A stretch of 64,000 nucleotides of DNA from NCBI GenBank assembly GCA_963775015.1, contig CAVZHI010000004.1, positions 124,001-188,000 on the forward strand, written 5' to 3'. Position numbers and translations under genes: made by a program. The stretch's first letter is position 1. Each line of letters begins with the position of its first letter. The notes under the pieces were generated by a model that saw only the letters and a list, made by a program, of their open reading frames with translations, had not been told where the DNA came from and ran no database searches. Of this stretch, positions 7,662-17,875 are shown one piece after another. Source of the stretch: JAEMQF01 sp963775015 (GTDB lineage Bacteria; Pseudomonadota; Gammaproteobacteria; Burkholderiales; Burkholderiaceae_C).

Positions 7662-10313
7662 TCAGACCTTGATCGCATCGAGCAATTCGGTTTCGATCGC
7701 GATCTGCTGCTTGTTGTGTTGCAGCTCCGGACCGTCGATGAGGAAAGTGTCTTCGACGCGCTCGCCCAGTGTCGTGATGCGCGCGAGCTGCAGGTTCACG
7801 CGGTGCCGCGCGAGCACGCGCGCGATGGCGAAGAGCAGGCCGGTGCGGTCGTTCGCCGACACGCCGAGCAGCCACGCCTGCGCGCGTTCGTCCGGCCGCA
7901 GCGTGACCCGCGGCGTCACGGGGAATGACTTGACGCGCCGCGACAGCCGGCTGCTGCGTGGTTCGGGCAGCGGACCCTTCGCCGCGAGGACGCGCGCGAG
8001 CTGGTTTTCGACGAGCAGGATCAGGTCCCGGTAGTTGTCTTGTGCCAACGTGCTCGTGATCTGGAACGTGTCCAGCGCGTAGCCCGAGTTCGTGGTGTGG
8101 ACCTTGGCGTCGAGGATGTTGTAGTCGGCGGTGTCGAAATAACCGCAGATGCGCGCGAACAGGTCTTCCTGGTCGCGCGTGTAGACGAGGACCTGCAGGC
8201 CATCGGCGAGCGGCGACAGGCGCGCTCGCACCACGGGCAGGGTCGCGTTCACATGCTCGTGCAGCACGCGCGCGTGCCAGGCGATGTCGGCGCTGTCGTG
8301 GCGCGCGAAATAGCTCACGCTCAAGGTCCGCCAGAGTTCGGCCTCCACGCCCGCGGCGAGCGAGAACAGGTTCAGCAGGTTGCGCGCGTCGTGCTTGCGG
8401 GTTTCGATCTCGGCGTCCAAGTTCAACTTCGCGCCTCCGAGGGCGCGCAGCGCCAGGCGGTAGAGGTCTTCGAGCAGCTTGCCCTTCCACGCGTTCCAGA
8501 CCTTCGGGCTGGTGCCGCGAATGTCGGCCACTGTCAAGAGGTAGAGCGCGGTCAGCCGTTGCGGGGAACCGACCGTGTGCGCGAACTGCTCGATCACATG
8601 CGGGTCGGACAGGTCTTCCTTCTGCGCGATGTGCGACATCATGAGATGCTTCTGCACCAGGAACTCCACCAGCGCCGCCTCCTCGCGCGGCACCTGGTGG
8701 TCGCGGCAAAAACGCCGCGCCTCCAGCGCACCGAGGTCGGAGTGGTCGCCGCCGCGGCCCTTGGCGACGTCGTGGAACAGCGCCGCCAGGTAGAGCAGGT
8801 GCGGCTTGTCCCAGGTCGACGCGAGCTGCGAGCAGAACGGGTATTCGTGCGCATGTTCGGGAATGAAAAAGCGCCTCACGTTGCGCAACACCATCAGGAT
8901 GTGCTGGTCGACGGTGTAGACGTGGAACAGGTCGTGTTGCATCTGCCCGACGATGCGCCGGAACACCCACAACGTGCGCCCGAGCACGCTCGTCTGGTTC
9001 ATGAGGCGAAACGCGTGCGTCTGGCCGCGCGGCTCGCGCAGGATGCGCATGAAGGTGGCACGGTTCACCGGGTCGCGGCGGAACTTCGCGTCCATCACGT
9101 CGCGTGCGTTGTACAGCGCGCGCAGCGTTCGCGCCGACAGGCCGTTGATTCCCACGGTCTGCTGGTAGGTGAGAAACGTTTCGAGGATCGCGTGCGGTTC
9201 GCGCCGGTACAGGTCGTCGCTCGCGACTTCGAGCATGCCGCCGCGCTCGAGGAACTTGTCCGAAATCGGCCGCATCGGCGCGCTCTGCGAACCCAGGATG
9301 CGCTCCTCGATGTTGAGCAGCAGGATCTGGTTCAGCTGCGTCACGGCTTTGGCGGCCCAGTAGTAGCGCCGCATCAGCAGTTCGGAGGCGCGTTGCCCGG
9401 GCTTGGGCGCATGGCCGAAGCTCTGTGCGACGGCGGTTTGCAGGTCAAACACGAGCCGGTCTTCGCGCCGCCCGGCAACGCTGTGCAGGCGCGCTCGAAT
9501 CAGGCGCAGCACACCTTCGTTGCGCTGCAATTGCTTGACTTCGAAATCGCTGATCAGGCCGTTGCCGGCGAGTGCGCTCCAGGTCTTGCCGAGCCCGGCC
9601 GCGCGCGCCACCCAGATCAGAATGTGCAGGTCACGCAGGCCGCCGGGGCTTTCCTTGCAATTGGGCTCGAGCGCGTACGGCGTGTCCTCGTACTTGTGGT
9701 GGCGCTGCTGCATCTCCAGCGTCTTCGCCTGGAGGAAAGCTTTCGGATCGATGTTCTGCGCGATCAACTGCGCGAAGTGATTGAAGGCGCGCCGCGCGCC
9801 GCAGACGAAGCGCGCTTCGAGCAGCGCCGTTTGCACCGTGACGTCGCGCCGCGCTTCGGCAACGCACTGGCGGGCGCTGCGCACGCTCGAGCCGATCTCG
9901 AGGCCCGTGTCCCAGCAGAGCGTGACGAAGCGTTCGATTCCGGCGCGAAGCGCTTGCGCGTCAGCGTTCGCAGAAGTCGCCGCCGCATCGGTGTCGCTCA
10001 GTTCGCATTCCGGCGCGAGCAGGATCAGCACGTCGACGTCGGAATGCGGGAACAACTCGCCGCGGCCATAACCGCCGACGGCGACGAGCGTTGCGGCGTC
10101 GGGAAGGCGCGCCCGGCGCCACAGCTGGATCAGCACCTGGTCCACATGCCGGGCGAGCGCGCGCAGCAGCCGGCCCGCTGACGTGGCGGTCGCACGGCCC
10201 TGGCCGTGCTCTGCGATCAGCGCCGCCTTGCCTTCACGAAACCGTTGGCGCAGCGCCGCGCTGTCCGCCGCGGCGTCTGGTGCATCCGTCGGCGCTTCGG
10301 CGGCGATCGCCAT
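7662..10313 (-). CDS. glnD: bifunctional uridylyltransferase/uridylyl-removing enzyme GlnD
   Basis: This 883-residue protein senses glutamine and uridylylates or deuridylylates PII proteins. The domains are in standard order: a nucleotidyltransferase motif (GGYGRGELFPHSDVDVLIL), a GlnE-linker region, an HD domain (LFHDVAKGRGGDHSD) responsible for UMP removal, and two C-terminal ACT domains that bind glutamine. Length fits the family. It lies between map (8 bp) and mnmH (3 bp), so co-transcription is likely. Linkage of map and glnD is common in proteobacteria. Confidence 0.96.
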   Translation of the reverse strand: MAIAAEAPTDAPDAAADSAALRQRFREGKAALIAEHGQGRATATSAGRLLRALARHVDQVLIQLWRRARLPDAATLVAVGGYGRGELFPHSDVDVLILLAPECELSDTDAAATSANADAQALRAGIERFVTLCWDTGLEIGSSVRSARQCVAEARRDVTVQTALLEARFVCGARRAFNHFAQLIAQNIDPKAFLQAKTLEMQQRHHKYEDTPYALEPNCKESPGGLRDLHILIWVARAAGLGKTWSALAGNGLISDFEVKQLQRNEGVLRLIRARLHSVAGRREDRLVFDLQTAVAQSFGHAPKPGQRASELLMRRYYWAAKAVTQLNQILLLNIEERILGSQSAPMRPISDKFLERGGMLEVASDDLYRREPHAILETFLTYQQTVGINGLSARTLRALYNARDVMDAKFRRDPVNRATFMRILREPRGQTHAFRLMNQTSVLGRTLWVFRRIVGQMQHDLFHVYTVDQHILMVLRNVRRFFIPEHAHEYPFCSQLASTWDKPHLLYLAALFHDVAKGRGGDHSDLGALEARRFCRDHQVPREEAALVEFLVQKHLMMSHIAQKEDLSDPHVIEQFAHTVGSPQRLTALYLLTVADIRGTSPKVWNAWKGKLLEDLYRLALRALGGAKLNLDAEIETRKHDARNLLNLFSLAAGVEAELWRTLSVSYFARHDSADIAWHARVLHEHVNATLPVVRARLSPLADGLQVLVYTRDQEDLFARICGYFDTADYNILDAKVHTTNSGYALDTFQITSTLAQDNYRDLILLVENQLARVLAAKGPLPEPRSSRLSRRVKSFPVTPRVTLRPDERAQAWLLGVSANDRTGLLFAIARVLARHRVNLQLARITTLGERVEDTFLIDGPELQHNKQQIAIETELLDAIKV

Positions 10314-10321
10314 GAGCGGCC

Positions 10322-11125
10322 TCAGCGCGCGATGAACGGCGGCGGCGGCGGGCTTCCCGCGGACAGCGTCATCACTTCATAGCCGGTGTCCGTGACGAGC
10401 ACGGTGTGTTCCCACTGCGCGGAAAGGGATCGATCGCGCGTCACGATGGTCCAGCCGTCGCCGGTTTCGCGAACGTCGCGACGCCCGGCGTTGATCATGG
10501 GTTCGATCGTGAACATCATTCCCGGCCGCAATTCTTCTTGCGTGCCGGGGCGGCCGTAGTGCATGACTTGCGGCTCCTCGTGAAATCTGCGGCCGATGCC
10601 GTGGCCGCAGAACTCGCGCACGATCGACAGGCCGTTGCTCTCGGCAAAGGTCTGGATCGAATGCCCCACGTCACCGAGGCGCGCCCCCGGTCGCACGAGG
10701 CTGATGCCGCGCCACATCGCTTCGTAGGTGAGTTGGCACAGGCGCTTGGCGGCGATCGAGCCCTGGCCGACGACGAACATGCGGCTCGTGTCGCCGTGCC
10801 AGCCGTCCTTGATGACGGTCACGTCGATGTTCACGATGTCGCCGCTCTTCAGCGGCCGCTCGTTCGGAATGCCGTGGCAGACCTGGTGGTTCACCGAGGT
10901 GCAGATCGATTTCGGGTACGGCGTGTAGCCCGGCGGCGCATAGTTCAGCGGCGCGGGGATCGTTCCCTGGACGTTGACGATGTAGTCGTGCGCGAGCTTG
11001 TCGAGTTGGTCGGTGGAAATTCCAGGCGCCACATGCGGTGTGAGCATGTCCAGCACTTCGGAGGCCAGACGCCCCGCGACTCGCATTCCTTCGATGTCGG
11101 CGGGGCTCTTGATCGTGATCGTCAT
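10322..11125 (-). CDS. map: type I methionine aminopeptidase
   Basis: The 267-residue enzyme removes the initiator methionine from nascent proteins. The five metal ligands are recognisable: aspartates in NIDVTV and HGDTSR, histidine in CGHGIG, and glutamates in TIEPMI and QWEHT. The C-terminus carries a short proline-rich extension (SPPPPPF) beyond the catalytic fold. It is first in the leftward map-glnD-mnmH run and divergent from purL, with 68 bp between the starts that must hold both promoters. Confidence 0.95.
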   Translation of the reverse strand: MTITIKSPADIEGMRVAGRLASEVLDMLTPHVAPGISTDQLDKLAHDYIVNVQGTIPAPLNYAPPGYTPYPKSICTSVNHQVCHGIPNERPLKSGDIVNIDVTVIKDGWHGDTSRMFVVGQGSIAAKRLCQLTYEAMWRGISLVRPGARLGDVGHSIQTFAESNGLSIVREFCGHGIGRRFHEEPQVMHYGRPGTQEELRPGMMFTIEPMINAGRRDVRETGDGWTIVTRDRSLSAQWEHTVLVTDTGYEVMTLSAGSPPPPPFIAR

Positions 11126-11193
11126 GGGCCGGGATTATCTCATCGGGCCCGTAAAATCCGCGCTTTGCCGGGCGCTGCGCCGCTCGGATCCTC

Positions 11194-14100
11194 TTGAATC
11201 ATCCCCGCGTGACCGTCACCCCCGAGACCCTGCTCCACTTCGAAGGCGGCAACGCGCTGTCGAATTTTCGCGCCGCGGACCTGCTGGCGCGGCTGCGCGA
11301 GATCTGCCCACGCATCGCGAGTGTCGGCGCACGCCATGTGCATTGGGTGCAGGGCGACGCTGCCTTGGCACGCGGCGAACGCGACAAGCTCGAAGCGCTG
11401 CTGCGCTACGGCCCGCCCTATCGTGGGAACGACGACGGCACGTTGATCGTCGTCGCTCCGCGCGTTGGGACGGTGTCGCCCTGGGCGTCCAAGGCGACCG
11501 ATATTGCGCACAACTGCGGTCTGGCGCTGCGACGCATCGAGCGCGTCACCGAGTTTCGCCTTGGCCTCGAGAAGCCGCGTCTGCGCGCGGTGCAGGCGCT
11601 GAGTCAGGAAGAGTGGCAGGGCGCGGCCCAGATCCTGCATGACCGGATGACGCAAAGCGTGTTCACGCAGCGCGGCGACGCGGCGCGCCTGTTCGATACG
11701 CAGCCGAGCCGGCCGCTGCAGCGCATCGATGTGCTCGGCCAGGGCCGCGCCGCGCTGGCGTCGGCGAACGCCGAGTTCGGCCTGGCGCTCAGCGACGATG
11801 AACTCGACTACCTCGTCGCCGCGTTCACGAAGCTCGCGCGCAATCCGAGCGACGTGGAATTGATGATGTTCGCGCAGGCGAACAGCGAACACTGCCGGCA
11901 CAAGATCTTCAACGCACGCTTCGTCATCGACGCGCAGGAGCAGACGCGATCGATGTTCGCAATGATCCGCCACACCGAAGCCTGCGCGCCGCAGCACACG
12001 ATCGTCGCCTACGACGACAACGCCGCGGTGATGCAAGGGCGCGAGGTCGAGCGCTGGTTGCCGCAGGGCTTCACGAATGCGCCGCGCTACGCCGCGAGGC
12101 GCGAGCTGACGCATGTCGTGATGAAGGTCGAAACGCACAACCACCCGACTGCGATTTCGCCGTTTTCGGGTGCGGCCACCGGAGCCGGTGGCGAAATTCG
12201 CGACGAAGGCGCGACCGGGCGCGGGGCTCGGCCGAAAGCCGGGGTCGCTGGATTCAGTGTTTCGAACTTGCACCTTCCCGGCACCGAAGAGCCTTGGGAA
12301 CGTGGTGTGCAGAGCAAACCGGCGCACATCGCGAGCGCGCTGCAAATCATGATCGACGGCCCACTCGGCGCCGCAGCGTTCAACAATGAATTCGGCCGCC
12401 CGAATCTGGCAGGCTACTTCCGGGTTTTCGAGCAGACCGTCGGCGTGGGCGACGCCGCGGTTCGCAGGGGTTATCACAAACCGATCATGATCGCGGGCGG
12501 GCTGGGTTCGATCTCGGCATCGCAGACGCAGAAGCAGCGCTTTGCGCCCGGCACCCTGCTCGTGCAGCTGGGCGGACCCGGAATGCGCATCGGCATGGGC
12601 GGCGGTGCGGCGAGTTCGCTCAGCTCCGGGGCGAACGCCGCCGAGCTCGATTTCGATTCCGTGCAGCGCGGCAACCCCGAAATCGAGCGCCGCGCGCAAG
12701 AGGTCATCAACCACTGCTGCGCGCTCGGCGACAGGAATCCGATCCTGGCAATCCACGACGTCGGCGCGGGTGGATTGAGCAACGCGTTTCCCGAGCTCGT
12801 GCACGGCGCGGGTGTCGGCGCGCGTTTCGATTTGGGCAAGGTACCTCTCGAGGAAACGGGCCTGGCACCGAAAGAAGTCTGGTGCAACGAAAGCCAGGAA
12901 CGCTATGTTCTGGCCGTAGCGCCACAGAGCATGCCGCTGCTCGAAGCGATGTGCGTGCGCGAGCGCTGCCCGCTCGCCGTGGTCGGCGTGGCGACGCAAG
13001 AGGAGCAGTTGATCCTGGAGGACGGGCAGGGCGGTGCCACCGCGATCGACATGCCGCTCGAGGTGCTGCTCGGCAAGCCGCCGCGAATGGTGCGCGACGT
13101 GCAGCGCGTCGTTCGAAGCAGCGCGGCGCTGCGCATGGCCGATGCCGACTTGAACAAGGTGGCGTTCGACGTCTTGCGCCATCCAAGCGTGGCGAGCAAG
13201 CGCTTCCTGATCACGATCGGCGACCGCACGGTGGGAGGCCTGAGTTGCCGCGACCAGATGGTCGGCCCGTGGCAAGTGCCGGTCGCCGACTGCGCGGTGA
13301 CGCTCGCTGACTTCGTTGGCTTCGCCGGCGAAGCGATGGCGATTGGCGAGCGCAGCCCGCTCGCGGCGCTGAATGCGCCGGCGTCCGGGCGCATGGCGGT
13401 CGGCGAAGCGCTGACGAACCTGCTCGCCGCGCCGATCGACCTCGCGGCGGTGAAGCTGAGCTGCAACTGGATGGCAGCGTGCGGCGAACCCGGCGAAGAC
13501 GCGGCGCTCTACGACACCGTGAAGGCCGTCGCGATGGAGTTGTGCCCTGCCCTTGGAATCGGCGTACCGGTGGGCAAGGACAGCCTGTCGATGCGAACCC
13601 GCTGGAGCGAAGCGGGCCAGGCGCAGCAGGTCACCGCGCCGGTGTCGCTGATCGTGACTGCGTTTGCTACGCTGGGAGACGTGCGGGGCTGCGTCACGCC
13701 GCAATTGCAGGCGGGTGAAACGCACCTGGTGCTGATCGACCTGGGGGCAGGGCAGATGCGCCTGGGCGGGTCGATCTTGGCCCAGGTGCTGGGCCAGTTC
13801 GGCGACGAAGTTCCCAACCTCGACGATGCGCTGCGCCTGAAGGCCTTCGCCGCGGCGATCAACGAGCTGCGCGCTGCAGGTCTGCTGCTCGCCTACCACG
13901 ACCGCAGCGACGGCGGCCTCTGGGCGACGCTGTGCGAAATGGCGTTTGCCGGTCAGATGGGCGTGAGCCTGAACGTCGACATGCTGATCACGCCAAGCGA
14001 TGGAGTTTCCGACAGCCGTGCCGAATTTGGTGACTCGAAGAACTGGGCGTCGCAGGTCGGCGTGCGGCGCCATGAGCTGACGCTGGCCGCGCTGTTCAAC

Positions 14101-15207
14101 GAAGAGCTCGGCGCCGTGGTGCAGATTCCGAGTGCGTCGCGCGACACGGTGATGGCGCTGCTGCGCCGCCATGGCCTGAGCCGCCACAGCCACGTCATCG
14201 GCCGGCCGAATGCGCAGCGGAAGGTCGAGGTCTGGCGCGACGCAAAGATGGTGTTTGCCGCGCCCTTGCAGGAACTGCAGCAGGCCTGGGACGACGTGAG
14301 TTGGCGCATCGCGCTGCTGCGAGACGACCCGGAATGCGCGCGCGCCGAGCACGCGTGCGCGGGCAGCGCCGAAGACCCCGGGCTGCACCTGCATCTGACA
14401 TTCGACGCCGCAACGCGCGTCGGCGCACCGGCGGTTGGCGCCACACGCCCCAAGCTCGCGATTCTTCGCGAGCAAGGCGTGAACAGCCACGTCGAGATGA
14501 GCTACGCAATGCACCAGGCCGGCTTCGATACGTTCGACGTTCACATGAGCGATCTGCAGGCCGGCCGGGCGCGCCTTGACATGTTCCAGGCGCTCGTCGC
14601 GTGCGGCGGCTTCAGCTATGGCGATACGCTCGGCGCGGGCGAGGGCTGGGCGCGCTCGATTCTGTTCAATCCGCTGCTTGCCGATCAGTTTGCCGCGTTC
14701 TTCGCGCGGCCCGATACGCTGGCCCTGGGCGTATGCAACGGCTGCCAGATGATGGCGGCGCTTGCGCCGCTCATTCCCGGCGCGAACGCGTGGCCGCAGT
14801 TCACGCGCAATCGCAGCGAGCAGTTCGAGGCGCGGCTGAGCCTGGTTGAAGTGTTGCCGAGTCCGTCGGCGTTTTTCGACGGCATGGCCGGGAGCCGGAT
14901 TCCGATCGCGGTCGCGCATGGCGAAGGCTTCGCCGATTTTTCAGTGCGTGGCAACGCGGCGCAAGTGCAGCGCGCGCTGCGTTTTGTCGACCACCATGGT
15001 CAGGCCACCGAAGCCTATCCGTTCAATCCGAATGGCAGCCCGCAGGGGCTGACCGGGGTGACGACGCCCGACGGTCGCTTCACGGCGCTGATGCCGCACC
15101 CCGAGCGCGTGTTTCGCAACGTCCAGTTCAGCTGGACGAGCGGCGACCCGAGCGCGCCAAGTCCGTGGATGCGCATGTTCGAGAACGCGAATCGATGGTT
15201 CGCTTGA
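11194..15207 (+). CDS. purL: phosphoribosylformylglycinamidine synthase, large single-chain form
   Basis: The roughly 1337-residue enzyme converts FGAR to FGAM in purine synthesis using glutamine and ATP. It shows the large-type order: N-terminal PurS-like region, two PurM-like ATP-binding halves (HNHPTAISPFSGAATGAGG in the first), and a C-terminal class I glutaminase with the nucleophile cysteine in GVCNGCQMM and the His/Glu pair in PHPERVF. The start is uncertain: TTG 11194 or GTG 11209, both in frame and just ahead of the conserved N-terminus. It overlaps the next gene by 13 bp. Confidence 0.96.
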   Translation: MNHPRVTVTPETLLHFEGGNALSNFRAADLLARLREICPRIASVGARHVHWVQGDAALARGERDKLEALLRYGPPYRGNDDGTLIVVAPRVGTVSPWASKATDIAHNCGLALRRIERVTEFRLGLEKPRLRAVQALSQEEWQGAAQILHDRMTQSVFTQRGDAARLFDTQPSRPLQRIDVLGQGRAALASANAEFGLALSDDELDYLVAAFTKLARNPSDVELMMFAQANSEHCRHKIFNARFVIDAQEQTRSMFAMIRHTEACAPQHTIVAYDDNAAVMQGREVERWLPQGFTNAPRYAARRELTHVVMKVETHNHPTAISPFSGAATGAGGEIRDEGATGRGARPKAGVAGFSVSNLHLPGTEEPWERGVQSKPAHIASALQIMIDGPLGAAAFNNEFGRPNLAGYFRVFEQTVGVGDAAVRRGYHKPIMIAGGLGSISASQTQKQRFAPGTLLVQLGGPGMRIGMGGGAASSLSSGANAAELDFDSVQRGNPEIERRAQEVINHCCALGDRNPILAIHDVGAGGLSNAFPELVHGAGVGARFDLGKVPLEETGLAPKEVWCNESQERYVLAVAPQSMPLLEAMCVRERCPLAVVGVATQEEQLILEDGQGGATAIDMPLEVLLGKPPRMVRDVQRVVRSSAALRMADADLNKVAFDVLRHPSVASKRFLITIGDRTVGGLSCRDQMVGPWQVPVADCAVTLADFVGFAGEAMAIGERSPLAALNAPASGRMAVGEALTNLLAAPIDLAAVKLSCNWMAACGEPGEDAALYDTVKAVAMELCPALGIGVPVGKDSLSMRTRWSEAGQAQQVTAPVSLIVTAFATLGDVRGCVTPQLQAGETHLVLIDLGAGQMRLGGSILAQVLGQFGDEVPNLDDALRLKAFAAAINELRAAGLLLAYHDRSDGGLWATLCEMAFAGQMGVSLNVDMLITPSDGVSDSRAEFGDSKNWASQVGVRRHELTLAALFNEELGAVVQIPSASRDTVMALLRRHGLSRHSHVIGRPNAQRKVEVWRDAKMVFAAPLQELQQAWDDVSWRIALLRDDPECARAEHACAGSAEDPGLHLHLTFDAATRVGAPAVGATRPKLAILREQGVNSHVEMSYAMHQAGFDTFDVHMSDLQAGRARLDMFQALVACGGFSYGDTLGAGEGWARSILFNPLLADQFAAFFARPDTLALGVCNGCQMMAALAPLIPGANAWPQFTRNRSEQFEARLSLVEVLPSPSAFFDGMAGSRIPIAVAHGEGFADFSVRGNAAQVQRALRFVDHHGQATEAYPFNPNGSPQGLTGVTTPDGRFTALMPHPERVFRNVQFSWTSGDPSAPSPWMRMFENANRWFA

Positions 15208-15944
15208 CGCGAGCCGCGCCCGCCTCGGCGGCGGCGCCCGCCGCGCGCCATGATCGGCTGGACGCGTTGCGCGGCGTGGCGATCGTCTGGATGGCACTGT
15301 TTCACTTCTGCTTCGACTTGAGCCACTTCAAGCTCACCCAGCAGAACTTCTACGTCGATCCGTTCTGGACCGTGCAGCGCACGATGATCGTCACCCTGTT
15401 CATGTTCGTCGCCGGTGTGGGCCAGGCGCTTGCATTGCAGCAGGGCTCGACGTGGCCTCGATTCTGGCGCCGCTGGGCGCAAATTGCAGCTTGCGCGGTG
15501 CTGGTGAGTCTGGGCTCGGCGTTGATGTTTCCGAACAGCTTCATCAGCTTCGGCGTGCTGCACGGGTTCGCCGTGATGCTGATCGTGATTCGCCTCACCC
15601 AGGCCGCGGGCGCCTGGTTGTGGCTGGCGGGTTTGCTCGCCATCCTGCTGCCGCAGTTGATTCAACACCCGTGGTTCGACACGCGCTGGACAAACTGGGT
15701 CGGGCTCGTGACGCGCAAACCCGTCACCGAAGACTTTGCGCCGGTTCTGCCTTGGCTGGGCGTGATGTGGTGGGGTCTGGCGAGCGGCCGCTGGATTTTG
15801 GCCAATCGCCCGCAGTGGCTGACCGGCCATTTGCCGAGAGGCGCACATGGCCTGGCTTGGCTGGGCCGCTGGAGCCTGAGCTTTTACATGGTGCACCAGC
15901 CGATCCTGATCGGATCGCTGCTCGCCGTCATGGCGCTGCGCTGA
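15195..15944 (+). CDS. inner-membrane DUF1624 / heparan-alpha-glucosaminide N-acetyltransferase-like protein
   Basis: The 249-residue protein is strongly hydrophobic with about seven predicted membrane helices. It begins with the family signature RLDALRGVAIVWMALFHF, including the histidine conserved in HGSNAT-type acyltransferases. Human HGSNAT moves an acetyl group across a membrane onto a sugar; bacterial members are poorly characterised and probably acetylate an envelope glycan, but the substrate here is unknown. The ATG at 15195 lies inside the end of purL (13-bp overlap). It converges on the ferredoxin gene, with 3' ends overlapping by 17 bp. Confidence 0.8.
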   Translation: MVRLTRAAPASAAAPAARHDRLDALRGVAIVWMALFHFCFDLSHFKLTQQNFYVDPFWTVQRTMIVTLFMFVAGVGQALALQQGSTWPRFWRRWAQIAACAVLVSLGSALMFPNSFISFGVLHGFAVMLIVIRLTQAAGAWLWLAGLLAILLPQLIQHPWFDTRWTNWVGLVTRKPVTEDFAPVLPWLGVMWWGLASGRWILANRPQWLTGHLPRGAHGLAWLGRWSLSFYMVHQPILIGSLLAVMALR

Positions 15945-16503
15945 GCTTGGGGCGCGGACTCGCCTTGGCGGCCAGCGCCTCGTCGCGTTCGCTGCGGTCG
16001 CGCTCGCCACGGCGCTGGTGCCACGCGTAACGTTGGCGCGCTTGCTTTGCCTGGGCTGGGCTCCACGCCTGCCAGCCGGTCTTGTCGGCGCGCTGCGTGT
16101 GCAGCGAAATGCAATCCACCGGGCACGCTGGAAGACAAAGTTCGCAGCCGGTGCAAAGCGCCTCGATCACGCCGTGCATCACCTTGGGCGCACCGACGAT
16201 GCAATCCACCGGGCACACATCGACGCATAGGGTACAGCCAATGCACGCCGCTTCGGCTATTCGCGCGATCCGCAGCGGCCCTTCTACGCCATGCTCGGCG
16301 CTCAGCGCGATCATTGGTCGGCCGGTGATCCTGGCCAGGCGCTCGATCCCCTCCTGTCCTCCCGGTGGGCATTGGTTGATCGGCGCCAGACCGGCGGCGA
16401 TCGCGGTCGCATACGCACGGCAATCGTCATACGTGCAGCGCCGGCACTGGGTTTGCGGCAGCGCGGCGTTGATTTTTTCGGCGAGTTCGGCGTGGTCGAT
16501 CAC
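15928..16503 (-). CDS. rnfB: RnfB/RsxB-like polyferredoxin without membrane anchor
   Basis: The 191-residue protein has the RnfB four-cysteine motif (QCRRCTYDDC plus CPPGG) and then two 4Fe-4S ferredoxin repeats (CIGCTLCVDVCPVDC and CTGCELCLPACPVDC). It lacks the N-terminal membrane helix of true RnfB, and no other rnf/rsx gene is nearby, so it is probably a soluble electron carrier, a common orphan form in betaproteobacteria. The C-terminal tail is basic. The start is a GTG at 16503 with AAGGTGAG upstream; the frame is open further upstream, but that part is low-complexity shadow of phaZ. It begins 10 bp after the phaZ stop. Confidence 0.85.
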   Translation of the reverse strand: MIDHAELAEKINAALPQTQCRRCTYDDCRAYATAIAAGLAPINQCPPGGQEGIERLARITGRPMIALSAEHGVEGPLRIARIAEAACIGCTLCVDVCPVDCIVGAPKVMHGVIEALCTGCELCLPACPVDCISLHTQRADKTGWQAWSPAQAKQARQRYAWHQRRGERDRSERDEALAAKASPRPKLSAAP

Positions 16504-16513
16504 GCCGCGATTC

Positions 16514-17815
16514 TCACCTTGCGGCGTTGGCGCGCTTCTTCTTCGGTGCGGCGGCCCGGCTGGGAAGCGTCGCGCTGCCCTGGTGCGCGGCAATGAAGTC
16601 GCGCACGCGCGGGTAGACGTTCTCGCGCCAGCGTCGGCCGGAGAAGATTCCGTAGTGGCCGGCGCCGATGGCGTCGTAATGGAACTTGCGCGCCGCGGGG
16701 ATTCCGGTGCACAGGCCATGCGCCGCCTGGGTTTGCCCGGCGCCGGAGATGTCGTCGAGCTCGCCCTCGACCGTCAGCAGCGCCGCGCTCGTGATGTCTT
16801 GCGGCCGAACGAGTTCGCCGCCCACTTCCCAGGTGCCGCTGACGAGCGCGAACTCCTGGAACACGGTCTTGATCGTGTCGAGGTAGTACTCGGCGGGCAT
16901 GTCCAGAACGGCGTTGTACTCGTCGTAGAAATCGCGGTGGAACTCGGCGCTGTCGCCGTCGCCGCGAACCAGGTCGAGAAAGTAGTCGTAGTGCGACTTG
17001 AGGTGCCGGCCCGGGTTCATCGCAATGAAGCCCGAGTGCTGCAGAAAGCCCGGGTAGACGCGTCGCCCGGCGCCGGGATAGTTGGCAGGAACGCGGTAGA
17101 TCACGTTCTGTTCGAACCAGCCGTGGCTCTTGTTCATCGCCAGGTTGTTCACTGCGGTGGGGCTCTTGCGCGCGTCGATGGGGCCGCCCATCATCGTCAG
17201 CGTGCGCGGAATCGGCTCGCCGCTGCTCGCCATGAGCGACACCGCGGCGAGCACCGGGACGGTCGGCTGACACACCGAGATCACGTTCACGTCATGGCCC
17301 ACTTCGCGGATGAACTCCTGCATGTAGGCGACGTAGTCGTCGAGGTGGAACGGCCCGGCCGATTCCGGGACCATGCGCGCGTCGGTCCAGTCGGTGACGA
17401 AGACCTTGTGGTCGTGCAGCAACTCGCGAACGGTTTCGCGCAACAGCGTGGAGTGGTGGCCTGACAGCGGCGAGACGACGAGCACCGTCGGCTGGTCTTT
17501 CATTCGCGTCAGCATCGCCGCGTTGTCGGTGAAGCGCTTGAAGCGCAGCAGGCGGCAGAACGGTTTTTCCAGCGTCAGATGCTGCTGCACGGCGACGTCG
17601 ACGCCATCGATGTTCACCGAGTTGATACCGAACTCGGGTTTTTCGTATTCCTTGGACAGACGGTGCATCAGGTCCAGCCCGGCCGAGACGCGCTGCGCGA
17701 GCGGCGTGTGCGACAGAGGCGACAGCGGATGCGTGTAAAGCTTGGACGAGGCGCTCGCCAATTCGGCAAACGGGCTCATGAGCGCGCGATGCGTTTCATA
17801 CCACTGATAGATCAT
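16514..17815 (-). CDS. phaZ: intracellular poly(3-hydroxybutyrate) depolymerase
   Basis: The 433-residue protein matches the PhaZ1-type intracellular depolymerase that mobilises native PHB granules. The active-site cysteine is residue 182 in SVCQPTVPV, as in the Ralstonia enzyme, and the C-terminal catalytic histidine is in GAGHYGIFSG. The protein ends with a basic alanine/lysine-rich tail. It works with the phaCAB products and phasin elsewhere in the window. A TGC-N3-GCA motif shared with the phaP promoter lies about 60 bp upstream of the start, and rnfB follows at 10 bp. Confidence 0.93.
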   Translation of the reverse strand: MIYQWYETHRALMSPFAELASASSKLYTHPLSPLSHTPLAQRVSAGLDLMHRLSKEYEKPEFGINSVNIDGVDVAVQQHLTLEKPFCRLLRFKRFTDNAAMLTRMKDQPTVLVVSPLSGHHSTLLRETVRELLHDHKVFVTDWTDARMVPESAGPFHLDDYVAYMQEFIREVGHDVNVISVCQPTVPVLAAVSLMASSGEPIPRTLTMMGGPIDARKSPTAVNNLAMNKSHGWFEQNVIYRVPANYPGAGRRVYPGFLQHSGFIAMNPGRHLKSHYDYFLDLVRGDGDSAEFHRDFYDEYNAVLDMPAEYYLDTIKTVFQEFALVSGTWEVGGELVRPQDITSAALLTVEGELDDISGAGQTQAAHGLCTGIPAARKFHYDAIGAGHYGIFSGRRWRENVYPRVRDFIAAHQGSATLPSRAAAPKKKRANAAR

Positions 17816-17875
17816 TGCAATCCCCCCAGACCCAGCGCTTCAGACACCCGCAACGCAGGCGGCGCTCAAACCGGC

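Noticed and set aside
8040..10181. A 713-codon open frame on the plus strand across glnD
   Set aside because: It is antisense to a clear glnD with all domains present, and its composition is typical of a GC-rich shadow.
11140..14919. A 1259-codon open frame on the minus strand across purL
   Set aside because: It is a high-GC shadow of the confidently identified purL gene; its translation is low-complexity and resembles no protein family.
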